Shown: one piece after another, positions 25,083 to 34,390 of the stretch
Numbering within the stretch: position 1 is the first letter of the stretch
How the letters are laid out: the number at the start of each line of letters is the position of its first letter
Source of the DNA: Anaerorhabdus sp964386325
GTDB lineage: Bacteria; Bacillota_I; Bacilli_A; Erysipelotrichales; Erysipelotrichaceae
Reading direction: 5' to 3'
Length of the DNA: 64,000 bases
Assembly (NCBI GenBank): GCA_964386325.1
Contig: CAYLQY010000008.1
Location: forward strand, 67,091 to 131,090
The notes under the pieces: model-generated
Database searches by the model: none
What the model saw: the letters and a program-made list of their open reading frames with translations, nothing else
Told to the model about the DNA's origin: nothing
Made by a program: the position numbers and the translations under genes

Positions 25083-26279
25083 CTAATTCTTCGTTTGTTG
25101 AATAATATCAATCAATGTTTCTTTTGGTGCAGCACCTGGTAAATATCCTAACAAGGTTCCATCTGGTTTATAAACAAACGAAGTAGGATATCCTGTAACA
25201 CCATATAAACTAGATATTGCTCCATCTTCATCAAAGAGGAACGTCATATCTTCATAGCCATTCTCTGCAATGAACTTTTCAATTCCCGCTTGATCAGTTT
25301 CTTGACCATAATTTGGTCTTGTAACTACCAAGATTTTAAGTGTCTCATCCTCTTTTTGAAGTTCTTGTAGAATTGGTAACTCCTGCTTACAATATGAGCA
25401 CCATGTCGCAAAGAATGTTACAAAAACAGTATCTCCTTTGTAGTCCGTCAATGTATGACTTTCTCCATGTTGATCCTTTAATGTGAAATTATACGTTTCC
25501 ATTTCATTACCAACCGTTTGAACATTATCACCATTATCAGGAGCCGGTGTTGGTGCTACAACTGCACTTTGTTTCTTGAGTGAAACAATCTCAGATGATG
25601 CATTCACAACCATCCACCCACCCATAATGAGGATTAAAACACCACCTATTATTACCGTATATCTCATGATATTTTGATTCTTCTTCAATAAATTCAAAAT
25701 TTCTTCTGTAAAGATTCCCAATAATAGAAACATGAGTATAAACCCTAACGCATATGCAAAGATATAAAGATTACCAATCCATACACTGGTCGCATTAGCC
25801 GCTAAGATAAAGGCACTTGATAACATTGGACCAATACAAGGAGTCCATGCAAAACTAAAGAAGAAACCAAGTAAGAAAGCCTTTAAAAAATTCATCTTAC
25901 TTAAATCCATTTTAATTGGAAGACGATACTCGCCCTCTAATAATGGAAATCTTAGAATTTTTAAATGAATACATCCAAATACAATTAACAACATTCCTCC
26001 AACCATCGAAAAGACTAATTGGTATTCTAAGAAAAATTCTTTAAATGTTGATATTGATAAACCTGCAATAAAGAAGATCATCGATATTCCTAATACAAAG
26101 AATAATGATGTAAATAATACTTTCGAACGCTTATAAACGATATTCCCATTCTCATCAGTTGTTTTTGCATCTGCAGTTAAATAACCAATATACAAGGGAA
26201 TAAGCGGGATTACGCAGGGTGAAAAGAACGATAACATTCCCTCCACAAACAGCGTTACAATCGTTGCCTGTGAACCCAT
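25083..26279 (-). CDS. CcdA-type membrane thiol transporter fused to an extracytoplasmic thioredoxin domain
   Basis: 398 residues. Residues 1-235 are a CcdA/DsbD-beta-like six-helix membrane domain with the two redox cysteines in FFSPCVIPLIPLY and AWTPCIGPML. After a linker, residues about 260-398 form a TlpA/ResA-like thioredoxin with the motif ATWCSYCKQELP. Electrons are expected to pass from cytoplasmic thioredoxin through the membrane Cys pair to the outside thioredoxin, for example to reduce methionine sulfoxide reductase or other extracytoplasmic thiol proteins. It follows uppP by 18 bases. No cytochrome c genes are nearby. Confidence 0.9.
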   Translation of the reverse strand: MGSQATIVTLFVEGMLSFFSPCVIPLIPLYIGYLTADAKTTDENGNIVYKRSKVLFTSLFFVLGISMIFFIAGLSISTFKEFFLEYQLVFSMVGGMLLIVFGCIHLKILRFPLLEGEYRLPIKMDLSKMNFLKAFLLGFFFSFAWTPCIGPMLSSAFILAANATSVWIGNLYIFAYALGFILMFLLLGIFTEEILNLLKKNQNIMRYTVIIGGVLILIMGGWMVVNASSEIVSLKKQSAVVAPTPAPDNGDNVQTVGNEMETYNFTLKDQHGESHTLTDYKGDTVFVTFFATWCSYCKQELPILQELQKEDETLKILVVTRPNYGQETDQAGIEKFIAENGYEDMTFLFDEDGAISSLYGVTGYPTSFVYKPDGTLLGYLPGAAPKETLIDIIQQTKN

Positions 26280-26297
26280 AAAATCACTCCTAACTAA

Positions 26298-27119
26298 TTA
26301 CCTCAAAAATGCAAAGTACAGTAATACAATAACACCTAAAATGATTCTATAATAGCCAAACACTTTGAAGTCATGTTTACGTACATAACTCATGAATGTT
26401 TTAATAGCGACAATAGACACCACAAAAGCTGTAACCATTCCTACAAGCAATAACACAATGCCTGCAAAATCTAATGCAACTTTTAACTTTAATAACTTCA
26501 ACAAACTTGCTCCAAACATCATTGGAATCGCTAAGAAGAAAGAAAACTCTGCCGCAACTGGTCGCGCACACCCAAGTAAAACTGCCCCCAAAATTGTCGC
26601 ACCACTTCTTGATGTCCCTGGTATTAATGCTAATACTTGAAATATCCCAATAAGCGCTGCTGTTTTATAAGTCAATTGACCTAATGAACTGATTGTAGGT
26701 TTATTTTTTCTTGATTCAATCCACAAGAACGCAAATCCATAAACAATTAACGTAATTGCTACAGTTACTGAATTATATAAATACTTATCAATCATATCAT
26801 CAAATAAGAATCCAATAATCGCTGCTGGCACTGCTGCAATTGCAACTTTATACCACAAATTCATTGTATTCTTAAAATGTTCAGGATCTTTTTTACTCTT
26901 TGCAAAAGGATTCAATTTTGAGAAGTATAATAAAAGCACCGCTAATATACTTCCAAACTGAATTACAACCATGAACATATTCACAAATTCTGCACTCATT
27001 TGCATCGGAATAAGCTCATTCACAATAATCATATGTCCTGTACTACTAATAGGTAACCATTCGGTAATCCCCTGAATAATACCAAGAATAATAGCTTTTA
27101 TTATTTCTATAAAAATCAT
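26298..27119 (-). CDS. uppP: Undecaprenyl-diphosphatase (UppP/BacA)
   Basis: 273 residues from the ATG with GGAGG 5 bases upstream (an earlier Met lacks a site). About seven or eight membrane helices. Signature ITEWLPISSTGH near the N-terminus and LALIPGTSRSGATI in the middle give the catalytic Glu, Ser and Arg positions of UppP. It recycles undecaprenyl pyrophosphate to the monophosphate for cell-wall synthesis and confers bacitracin tolerance. It probably heads an operon with the CcdA-thioredoxin gene. Confidence 0.96.
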   Translation of the reverse strand: MIFIEIIKAIILGIIQGITEWLPISSTGHMIIVNELIPMQMSAEFVNMFMVVIQFGSILAVLLLYFSKLNPFAKSKKDPEHFKNTMNLWYKVAIAAVPAAIIGFLFDDMIDKYLYNSVTVAITLIVYGFAFLWIESRKNKPTISSLGQLTYKTAALIGIFQVLALIPGTSRSGATILGAVLLGCARPVAAEFSFFLAIPMMFGASLLKLLKLKVALDFAGIVLLLVGMVTAFVVSIVAIKTFMSYVRKHDFKVFGYYRIILGVIVLLYFAFLR

Positions 27120-27143
27120 ATGTTCCCTCCAATTCCTCGCCAC

Positions 27144-27152
27144 ATTATATCA
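27144..27152 (-). promoter_or_regulatory. Extended -10 promoter of uppP
   Basis: TGATATAAT on the minus strand is a consensus extended -10 (TG-n-TATAAT), 25 bases upstream of the uppP ATG. No good -35 was found, which is usual for extended -10 promoters. Confidence 0.6.
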
Positions 27153-27212
27153 TATTCCATGACGTAGTTTCTTATATTTTAGTAATCTTTTTCGAATAAA
27201 TTAAGTTATAAA

Positions 27213-27234
27213 AAGCTAACACATCTGTTAGCTT
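27213..27234 (-). terminator. Terminator after the ECF S-component gene
   Basis: AAGCTAAC / GTTAGCTT with a 6-nt loop followed by TTTAT on the minus strand, just after the S-component stop. Confidence 0.85.
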
Positions 27235-27237
27235 CAT

Positions 27238-27732
27238 CTATTTTCTATAGTTTTCAGTAAGTATTTGAACTCGTTTCAATAGAACCAATGCAATCACTGC
27301 TCCGGCAACTCCTTGTACAATGTTTGCAGGTGCAGCTGAAAGTGAAACAATTGCACTACCATACATTATCCACTCTGTCACAAAATAACCACCTACCATG
27401 ATGATAATAGCCATAGCATATGCCGTCCATTTAATCTTTGGTCCAAATTTCGCAAACAGTATTGAAATTACTACACCTTCAACTCCTTTTATAATAAGCG
27501 TTGGTATTGCATATTGTGCGTAACCACCAATTACATCCGCTAAAGCACTTCCAATTCCACCCACTACAAATGCATGAAATGGATTCAATACTGAGCAAAA
27601 TAACATGATCATGCTCTCACCTAAGTTAAAATATCCACCCAAACTATTTGGAACTTTAATATACATTGTTGTTACAAAAACCAATGCTGCTGCTAACCCT
27701 GTAAGTGTAAATTCTTTTAATTGTTTATTCAT
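27238..27732 (-). CDS. ECF transporter S component (PF07155/HmpT-like family)
   Basis: 164 residues from the ATG that overlaps the hflX end (ATGAATAA, with GGGAG upstream). About five membrane helices. The N-terminal block with AALVFV, GGYFNLGESMIM and IKGVEGVV resembles the riboflavin/hydroxymethylpyrimidine-type S-component families that capture vitamins. It has no ATPase of its own; the general EcfA1-EcfA2-EcfT module is encoded in this window at 58317-60773. The vitamin or precursor carried cannot be named. Overlap with hflX suggests co-transcription. Confidence 0.82.
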   Translation of the reverse strand: MNKQLKEFTLTGLAAALVFVTTMYIKVPNSLGGYFNLGESMIMLFCSVLNPFHAFVVGGIGSALADVIGGYAQYAIPTLIIKGVEGVVISILFAKFGPKIKWTAYAMAIIIMVGGYFVTEWIMYGSAIVSLSAAPANIVQGVAGAVIALVLLKRVQILTENYRK

Positions 27733-28981
27733 TCTCTTCTCCCACACAATATTTGACAATCTTTTCTGCTACCTCTTTACTACAAACCACTCGAATTCTT
27801 CTACCTTTGTCTTCATCTTTCAAAAATTCAATTGTACTTGTTTGTTTCAACATTTGAATAATTGATAAATCTTCATAAGGAATAATACATTCTAGTTCTT
27901 CTGTTGTAGGATATACCATCGCTTCAATCCGATTCAACAATTCATCAATTCCCTCATTTGTCTTTGTCGAAACATAAATACCATCATTTTTTGTTTGTTC
28001 ATTTATTAAATCACATTTATTGTAGACATTAAGTATTGGAAGATGATTCGCTTCAATCTTTTTCAATACATCCATTGTCGCAATTTCATGAATTTCAATT
28101 TGCGTACTACTTGAATCAAACACTTGAACCAAACAATCTGCTTCTTTTATCGCAGACAATGTACTCTTAAATGCTTCAATTAAATCCAAAGGAAGATTTG
28201 ATACAAATCCAACTGTATCAAATAATAAAAATTCTTTACCACTTGTAAATTGTACTCGTCTAACACTTGTATCTAATGTCGCAAACAACATATCTTTTTC
28301 AAATACCTGTTTCTCTTCTTGTGAATGATTCTTTTTTAAAAGAGCATTCATTAATGAAGACTTTCCAGCATTTGTATACCCAATCAACGCAACCATTGGT
28401 AAATTTGATTTTATTCTTTGAGCTTTTTGAATATTTGTTTGTGTTTGGAGTGCTTTTAACTCTTTTTTTAAGTTGCTGATTCTTCTTTCAACTTCTCTTC
28501 TTTTGAGTTCTAACGATGTTTCCCCTTTACCTCTGTTTTTAACACCAGAACCCCCACGTTGTTGATCACCATGATTGTCTGAGTAAATAAGTCGTGGTAG
28601 TTCATAGCGAAGTCTAGCCATTTCAGTTTGAATTTGCGCTTCACGCGTGCGTGCACGAATTGAAAAAATAGTGAGAATTAATCCTGTTCTATCAAATACA
28701 TCACAATTACAAATTGTCGCAATATTACTAATTTGTAATGGAGACAGATTATTATAAAAGACAATATTTTCGATTTCTAGATTCTCACAACATTCATTAA
28801 TTTCTAGTAACTTTCCACTCCCTACACACGTTTGTCGATCAACCGTGTCTAAATTTTGGATAATAACTTCCGCTACTACATAATTACATGCCTCACATAG
28901 GCGCTTACACTCTTCAATTTCTTCAGCAAAAACTGCCGTTGATTTAGCGGTGTTAACACCTATTAAAAGTACTTTTTCCAT
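27725..28981 (-). CDS. hflX: Ribosome-associated GTPase HflX
   Basis: 418 residues from the ATG with AAGGA 9 bases upstream; an earlier in-frame Met is less likely. N-terminal HflX domain (1-180) with the conserved TCVGSGKL region and RxxxARTREAQIQTEMARL stretch, then a coiled coil and the G domain: G1 GYTNAGKSS, G3 DTVGFVSNLP, G4 NKCD. HflX splits stalled or heat-damaged 70S ribosomes. No defects were seen. The S-component gene overlaps its 3' end. Confidence 0.95.
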   Translation of the reverse strand: MEKVLLIGVNTAKSTAVFAEEIEECKRLCEACNYVVAEVIIQNLDTVDRQTCVGSGKLLEINECCENLEIENIVFYNNLSPLQISNIATICNCDVFDRTGLILTIFSIRARTREAQIQTEMARLRYELPRLIYSDNHGDQQRGGSGVKNRGKGETSLELKRREVERRISNLKKELKALQTQTNIQKAQRIKSNLPMVALIGYTNAGKSSLMNALLKKNHSQEEKQVFEKDMLFATLDTSVRRVQFTSGKEFLLFDTVGFVSNLPLDLIEAFKSTLSAIKEADCLVQVFDSSSTQIEIHEIATMDVLKKIEANHLPILNVYNKCDLINEQTKNDGIYVSTKTNEGIDELLNRIEAMVYPTTEELECIIPYEDLSIIQMLKQTSTIEFLKDEDKGRRIRVVCSKEVAEKIVKYCVGEENE

Positions 28982-29118
28982 TAACACACATCCTTTCAAC
29001 TTTTTCTAGTATACTACTAAGTATTTCAAAAAACCACTTTAGTTATGCTCAACCGCCTTAAGAATTAAAAAAATCATAGAAACATGCATTTTCCTTTGAT
29101 TTTAAGCAAATTTACTGC

Positions 29119-29145
29119 TTTACTTTTCTAGAAATGTGCTAAAAT
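29119..29145 (+). promoter_or_regulatory. Promoter of the HU gene (extended -10)
   Basis: TG-C-TAAAAT (29137-29145) fits an extended -10; TTTACT at 29119-29124 is a poorly spaced -35 (15 bp). About 27 bases upstream of the HU ATG. Confidence 0.5.
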
Positions 29146-29171
29146 TAAACCATGGAGGATATATTAATTAT

Positions 29172-29459
29172 ATGGCAGACATTACTAAAACAAAAAAAGT
29201 ATTAGCTGAAGAATTAGCTACTGAAATGGGATTAACAAAGAAAGCTGGAAATGACGCTGTTAACTTCATCTTTGCTCAAATGACTAAAACTTTGAAAAAA
29301 GGTGGTACTGTAGATATTAACGGTTTCGGTAAATTCACAGTAAAGAAAAGAGCAGCTCGTGCAGGTATCAATCCATTAACTAAAGAAAAAATTAAAATCA
29401 AAGCTGCTAAGGTTCCAGGATTCAAAGCATCAAAAACACTTAAAGACGCAGTAAAATAG
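29172..29459 (+). CDS. hup: DNA-binding protein HU
   Basis: 95 residues from the ATG; GGAGG is 13 bases upstream, rather far but the only ribosome site. HU/IHF fold: TKKAGNDAVNFIFAQM helix, GGTVDINGFGKFTVKKRAARAGINP beta-arm region (described in part) and C-terminal VPGFKASKTLKDAVK. A dimeric nucleoid protein that bends DNA non-specifically. Stands alone with its own promoter and a shared terminator. Confidence 0.95.
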   Translation: MADITKTKKVLAEELATEMGLTKKAGNDAVNFIFAQMTKTLKKGGTVDINGFGKFTVKKRAARAGINPLTKEKIKIKAAKVPGFKASKTLKDAVK

Positions 29460-29465
29460 CAAAAT

Positions 29466-29499
29466 AAAATGATAAGTAGAATAATCTGCTTATCATTTT
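29466..29499. terminator. Bidirectional terminator between HU and the GGDEF-EAL gene
   Basis: AAAATGATAAG / CTTATCATTTT (11-bp stem, extendable by internal pairs TAGA/TCTG) with T-runs on both strands. It serves HU on the plus strand and overlaps the end of the converging GGDEF-EAL gene. Confidence 0.85.
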
Positions 29500-31769
29500 T
29501 TATTGTATTGTTCATCAAAGTCTTCTACTGACATCGGCTTTGCAAAGTAATAACCTTGTATCAAATCACAACCCATCGTTTTAAGTAAGTCTACTTGTTC
29601 TCTGCTTTCTACTCCTTCAGCAACTGTTGTCATATTCAGGTTTTTTGCCATTTCAATAATACTTCTTACAATAGAGTATGCCCGTTTATTTTCTTCGTCA
29701 CTCACTTTAAAGAAAATACCATCAATTTTTAATGTGTCTGCTTGAATTTCTTTTAATCGATTTAACGAAGAATAGCCACTTCCAAAATCATCAACAGAAC
29801 AAGAAATTCCTAACTCATGTATCCGACTTATAAAGTCTATTATCCGCTGAGTGTCTTTATAAATAGCACTCTCAGTAATTTCAAATTCAATATATTTAGA
29901 AGGAACTTTATATTTTTGTAATATCGAAATATAATCATCTAAGAAATTTGTTTTTTCAAAATTCAATTGCGATAAATTGACAGATATCTTAACACATTTC
30001 TTACCCTCTTCAATCCATCTATTAATTTGTTTGCATGTTTGTTCAAAAATATAATGATCGAGATGAAGAATAAATCCATTTCTTTCAAAGAGTGTAATAA
30101 ACTCATTAGGATAAATCATACCGTATTTTCCATACCAACGAACTAATGCCTCAGCCCCTACCATTTCTTCTGTATCGGTTGAGTATTTTGGTTGAAGGTA
30201 TAATTTGAATTCTTCATTCTTAAGTGCATCTTCCATTAAATCTTCAATTTCTTTTTCACGCATTAATTCTAAATTATATTCGGGATTATAAATACTATAA
30301 CGTGTTCGTGTGCCGATACTTATTTGATTACCCGAGAGACTGAATTTTGCACGATCTATCATCAATTGACAATTACACTCCGGATCTTCTTCAACATTTA
30401 CAATGTAAACACCATAGTTAATAACAGGTGGACTAATTTCAAATTTATTATCACGTAAATTGTCTGAAAATTTATTACCCCATTCTTCAAAACGTTTTAT
30501 TAGTTCATTTTCGTTTGTATAATTCAAGAAAAGGATAAAGTGATCCGCTGACATCCTACCAATCATCTCATCATCTGCAAGACTTACTTTAAAAATATCA
30601 TTCAAAATAACAAGAACGCCATTTCCTACTTCTCTACCAAATAATTCATTCACTATTCTGAATTTATCTAGATTAGTATAAACGATAGCATGTTTAGTAT
30701 TATGTTTTAATCGCAAATGATTTTCAACAGACAAAATGAAATGCTGTGTTGTGCTCGCTTTTGTAAGAGAATCCACAAACGCGATTCTTTCAATTTCTTT
30801 TTTACCTTTAAAGTAACGATAATAAAGCATAATTGCTAAACCCAAACCAATAAATATTACAAAACCTAAAAATATATATGTACTTGTCATGAATAACTTA
30901 TTTTGAGCATTAACAACATCAACCAATACCGACACGACAAAATACATTTGTTCAGTACCTATTGGACTATAGGATACATACTCTCGTTTACCTTCAATTT
31001 CTAAGACGACATCACCAAATTTATTTTCACGAATATCATTCTTCATTTGTATAATTTGATTTTCATTCTGCACTGCACTTTTCTCGGCAATTCTAAAGAA
31101 GTTATGATCTCCAACTCCTGTAACATCAGTAACATTCGAAACAACCAATGTTCCATTAGGTGTCATAATATTTATCTTTGCTTTCTTGTCGAATGCATCA
31201 ATATTAATATTTTTTTCAAAACTATTTAAATCATATACTGTAGATATACCGACAATCTTTCTTCCACTCAATGAGAAGTTATCAACCGCTTTGGAGAAAA
31301 TTAATACTCTTTGATCATTTGCATCTGATGCCAGGAAAACGGAATTAACTCTTTCATCAATAATTGATGAAATGAATTTTTGACCCGTCCCCATTACCTC
31401 ATCACCTTGTGATGTATAAATCTCGCCATTTTCACCAACCACAAAAACATCAATGAAATTCCACAAATCTTTTTCTCTTTCGGCAACGGCAAAGAATTTA
31501 TCAAATGTTTCTATTTTCTCATCAACAGCACTCATGTATAGAATTTCTAAATAATTAAAATTATACTTTATTTCTTTCGCAACACTACTACTCATTTGAT
31601 TCGATAACTCATTTAGATAATATCGATTCTCATCTTCAAAAGTAGTGTTTAAATAAGAAAAATATAAAAAACTAAGATTTGTTAAAATTAAGCCAAAAAC
31701 AACAATAACTGCAAATGCAATCACTGTTGTTTTATTACTCTTCATTCTAAAATTAGTTGGTTGTTTCAT
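29493..31769 (-). CDS. Membrane cyclic-di-GMP phosphodiesterase: sensor, degenerate GGDEF, EAL
   Basis: 758 residues. Helix about 14-34, an extracellular sensor region of Cache type (about 35-285), a second helix (about 290-315), a GGDEF domain with the catalytic motif lost (RMSADHF where RxGGDEF is expected), and a C-terminal EAL domain. The EAL residues look intact: AEALVRW, the Asn in SVNLSQ, EITES, DDFGSGYSSL, LKIDGIF, AEGVE and QGYYFAKP. So it should degrade c-di-GMP, with the GGDEF half regulatory. Ribosome site before the ATG is weak. Convergent with HU. The signal sensed is unknown. Confidence 0.9.
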   Translation of the reverse strand: MKQPTNFRMKSNKTTVIAFAVIVVFGLILTNLSFLYFSYLNTTFEDENRYYLNELSNQMSSSVAKEIKYNFNYLEILYMSAVDEKIETFDKFFAVAEREKDLWNFIDVFVVGENGEIYTSQGDEVMGTGQKFISSIIDERVNSVFLASDANDQRVLIFSKAVDNFSLSGRKIVGISTVYDLNSFEKNINIDAFDKKAKINIMTPNGTLVVSNVTDVTGVGDHNFFRIAEKSAVQNENQIIQMKNDIRENKFGDVVLEIEGKREYVSYSPIGTEQMYFVVSVLVDVVNAQNKLFMTSTYIFLGFVIFIGLGLAIMLYYRYFKGKKEIERIAFVDSLTKASTTQHFILSVENHLRLKHNTKHAIVYTNLDKFRIVNELFGREVGNGVLVILNDIFKVSLADDEMIGRMSADHFILFLNYTNENELIKRFEEWGNKFSDNLRDNKFEISPPVINYGVYIVNVEEDPECNCQLMIDRAKFSLSGNQISIGTRTRYSIYNPEYNLELMREKEIEDLMEDALKNEEFKLYLQPKYSTDTEEMVGAEALVRWYGKYGMIYPNEFITLFERNGFILHLDHYIFEQTCKQINRWIEEGKKCVKISVNLSQLNFEKTNFLDDYISILQKYKVPSKYIEFEITESAIYKDTQRIIDFISRIHELGISCSVDDFGSGYSSLNRLKEIQADTLKIDGIFFKVSDEENKRAYSIVRSIIEMAKNLNMTTVAEGVESREQVDLLKTMGCDLIQGYYFAKPMSVEDFDEQYNKK

Positions 31770-31837
31770 GGGTATATTCTCTTTTCATCTTCATTATAGA
31801 GTTTCGTAGTATAAGATTCAAGGATTTCGATTTAGGT

Positions 31838-33748
31838 CTACCAGCCACCACCAGATGAGCCACCGAAGCCACCACCTGAGAATCCTCCACCGCCGCCGAA
31901 GCCGCCGCCTCCAAAACCACCACCGCCATTAGGGAATGATCCTCCACCTGACGAAGCTTTAACTGGCGGAATTGGATTTTGAACAACATTCATGTGACGA
32001 GTCATAGAATGAATCATATAGTAATTAAACATCATTGAATTTGAACCTACATACCATGTTGGTGGCTCTAATTCAAAATCTTTAAAATGATTACTCCATA
32101 CATCACTTAATCCTAATGCATAAGCATACGGAAGAATATGATAGAAATATTGTGGATCTTCTTTCACTAACATATCTAAACGATCTTTTTCAGCAACACG
32201 AATGAATTCTTTTAATCCCAAAACTTGGCCAAAATATTTTACTCCTTTAGGTGTTCTTTTCAACATAAAGTTGGATATGAAACATATTAAAGCAGTAATC
32301 AGAAAAATTAAAATAAGCAATAAATGCTGATTAACACCGAATACAGTAATTGTAATGAAACATGCAAAGAATACGATTCCTATAACTACAATTCCACCAA
32401 TTAATAAACCAAACTTACTTGCACTATCATCATGCCAACGTTGAACACTGATATTTTGAATACTTGATCCAACAAGGATAAACACCATCACGAGAACAAA
32501 GGCAATAATTGCACCCAATGAACTATATGTTGTTGTGTAAACAGCAATTGCCATAAAAATTGATAATGGAATAGATGCCAGCAATCCGACAATGGTGCGC
32601 AACGCAAATGATTGTGTTGTATAAATTTTGTTTGCTTTTAATTGAAAATATTCTCTAACCGCAATTTTTGATTGATTAAATTCATCATAAATATCTCCAG
32701 ATAATTCAGATGCAGTTATCTCTTCTTTACTCTTAAACATACCCTTGAATAAAATTGTTTCATAATGATGTGCAGTTTCATCCAAGTCCTTAATCTTTTT
32801 AAACGTTAAATCTTTTTTAGATTCTTCGATTGTAATATATCCTTTATTAGCCCAATCAAAAATCAATGAAGTTACATCACGGTTGTCTACGCTACCATCA
32901 ATAACATAACCAACCCCTGCACTACTTAAACCAGCAGGCGCTTTAAATTCAACAGTTTGAACAACTTTGTCATCCTTACCATATTTATAAAATAGTCCGA
33001 TTGCACCAAGTAGAAGTAAAATCCCAAATCCTACAGAGAAAATGTACCATCCAGAATAAGATGGGAATACAAAATAATCTTCAGGTAAATCCAGTTTTAC
33101 TGTTATCGCATTACCACGAGGAAGTGTTCCTGAATAACTACCTTCAATTACATTACCCTTTACTTGATAAGTCAAATTACTATCAGCATTTTGTCCATCT
33201 GTATAAAAATAAAGTTTACTTGCGTCAAAATCTTTTGGCATCGTAATTTTAAATGTTACACCATTTATATTCGTATCCCATTTATCAGAAATAATATTTT
33301 GATAAAAAGTTTGAATACCATTCAAATCTAAATCTTTCGCATGAATATCATATGAAATTTTATAGGTTTCAACTGGATCAGCATAATAATCTCCACTTCC
33401 TAGTCGAATCGCAATTCCATTCTCTTGACTATCTATTTCTTTATCCTGATTGGATAAAACTTTTACATTACTAACTGGAAATTTATAGTCTCGTACATAC
33501 GTTTTTCCATCAACATTCCATGTTATGTCTTTATATACTGTAGGCACATGAATATATATACCATGGAGTCTTTCTCTAAAGCTAACATTCAACGTTTCTG
33601 TTACATGATATGTTCCATCTTCCTGTACAACAATTTGAACATCATAATGATCAATATCAAACCCTTCTTCTGCATACGTCATTTGCGTTGTACAGAAGAA
33701 CATAAATACAGATAAAATTGTGAACACTATTTTTTTTATTCTACCCAT
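31838..33748 (-). CDS. DUF2207 membrane protein with a glycine-rich tail
   Basis: 636 residues. Cleavable-looking signal peptide (1-26), an extracellular beta-rich domain (DUF2207, about 27-235), helices near 235-255 and again at 395-495, a cytoplasmic-like region, and a low-complexity C-terminus of Gly, Ser and Phe (last ~45 residues). The FDIDHYDVQIVVQEDGTYHV start is typical of DUF2207. Pairs with lemA immediately upstream, a common arrangement of unknown role. A hairpin lies between the two genes, so lemA is probably made in excess. Confidence 0.88.
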   Translation of the reverse strand: MGRIKKIVFTILSVFMFFCTTQMTYAEEGFDIDHYDVQIVVQEDGTYHVTETLNVSFRERLHGIYIHVPTVYKDITWNVDGKTYVRDYKFPVSNVKVLSNQDKEIDSQENGIAIRLGSGDYYADPVETYKISYDIHAKDLDLNGIQTFYQNIISDKWDTNINGVTFKITMPKDFDASKLYFYTDGQNADSNLTYQVKGNVIEGSYSGTLPRGNAITVKLDLPEDYFVFPSYSGWYIFSVGFGILLLLGAIGLFYKYGKDDKVVQTVEFKAPAGLSSAGVGYVIDGSVDNRDVTSLIFDWANKGYITIEESKKDLTFKKIKDLDETAHHYETILFKGMFKSKEEITASELSGDIYDEFNQSKIAVREYFQLKANKIYTTQSFALRTIVGLLASIPLSIFMAIAVYTTTYSSLGAIIAFVLVMVFILVGSSIQNISVQRWHDDSASKFGLLIGGIVVIGIVFFACFITITVFGVNQHLLLILIFLITALICFISNFMLKRTPKGVKYFGQVLGLKEFIRVAEKDRLDMLVKEDPQYFYHILPYAYALGLSDVWSNHFKDFELEPPTWYVGSNSMMFNYYMIHSMTRHMNVVQNPIPPVKASSGGGSFPNGGGGFGGGGFGGGGGFSGGGFGGSSGGGW

Positions 33749-33765
33749 AGTTTCCTCCTAAAAAT

Positions 33766-33793
33766 AAAATATCGCATACGCGATATTTTAAAA
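33766..33793 (-). terminator. Intercistronic terminator-like hairpin between lemA and the DUF2207 gene
   Basis: AAAATATCGC / GCGATATTTT with a 4-nt loop then ATTTTATTTTT on the minus strand, overlapping the lemA stop. Partial read-through would give more LemA than DUF2207 protein. Confidence 0.75.
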
Positions 33794-34336
33794 TTGAACT
33801 TTCACGTTTTCACGTTGCGCTTCGTCAGTTACTTCGAACATCGGTTTTCTACGGAAACCAAATATTCCGGCAATTAAATTACTTGGGAACATTTCACAAC
33901 GATTGTTAAATTCTTTTACTACACCATTGTAGTATTTTCTAGAACTAGCAATTTCGTCTTCCATTTGTTTAAGTTCTGTTTGAAGTTGGATAAAGTTTGT
34001 ATTTGCTTTTAAGTCAGGATAACTTTCAGTAAGAGCGAACAAACGTCCCATTACTCCAGCTAAACCTTTTTCAGCATCAATTTTATCTTCAATTGTATTT
34101 GCTGAAGCTGCTTTATTTCTTGCACTAATTACCGCTTCAAGCGTTTCACTTTCATGCTTTGCATAACCCTTTACAGTTTCAACTAAATTTGGAATTAAAT
34201 CATAACGTTTCTTTAGGTAAACATCCATTGTAGAGAATGCTTCCTCAACTTTGTTCTTCCATGTAATAAATGTGTTATATGTTGATACTACCCAAACAAG
34301 CAATAAGACAACAATAACAATAAGTGCTATCCACAT
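33788..34336 (-). CDS. lemA: LemA family protein
   Basis: 182 residues: one N-terminal membrane helix (1-20) followed by a long helical bundle. Family block FITWKNKVEEAFSTMDVYLKKRYDLIPNLVETVKGYAKHE (described in part) and the C-terminal VVKEFNNRCEMFPSNLIAGIFGF are characteristic of LemA. Role is unclear in all bacteria. It heads a two-gene unit with the DUF2207 gene and has an AAGGAG site 7 bases before the ATG. Confidence 0.93.
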   Translation of the reverse strand: MWIALIVIVVLLLVWVVSTYNTFITWKNKVEEAFSTMDVYLKKRYDLIPNLVETVKGYAKHESETLEAVISARNKAASANTIEDKIDAEKGLAGVMGRLFALTESYPDLKANTNFIQLQTELKQMEDEIASSRKYYNGVVKEFNNRCEMFPSNLIAGIFGFRRKPMFEVTDEAQRENVKVQF

Positions 34337-34364
34337 AAAATTTCTCCTTTTTTGTATAGCTCAT

Positions 34365-34373
34365 ATTATAGCA
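34365..34373 (-). promoter_or_regulatory. Extended -10 promoter of lemA
   Basis: TGCTATAAT on the minus strand, a consensus extended -10, about 29 bases before the lemA ATG. Confidence 0.65.
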
Positions 34374-34390
34374 CAAATCTAATCGAAAAA

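Noticed and set aside
31753..31989. Reading frame over the glycine-rich end of the DUF2207 gene
   Set aside because: Frame-shifted low-complexity repeat of the real gene.
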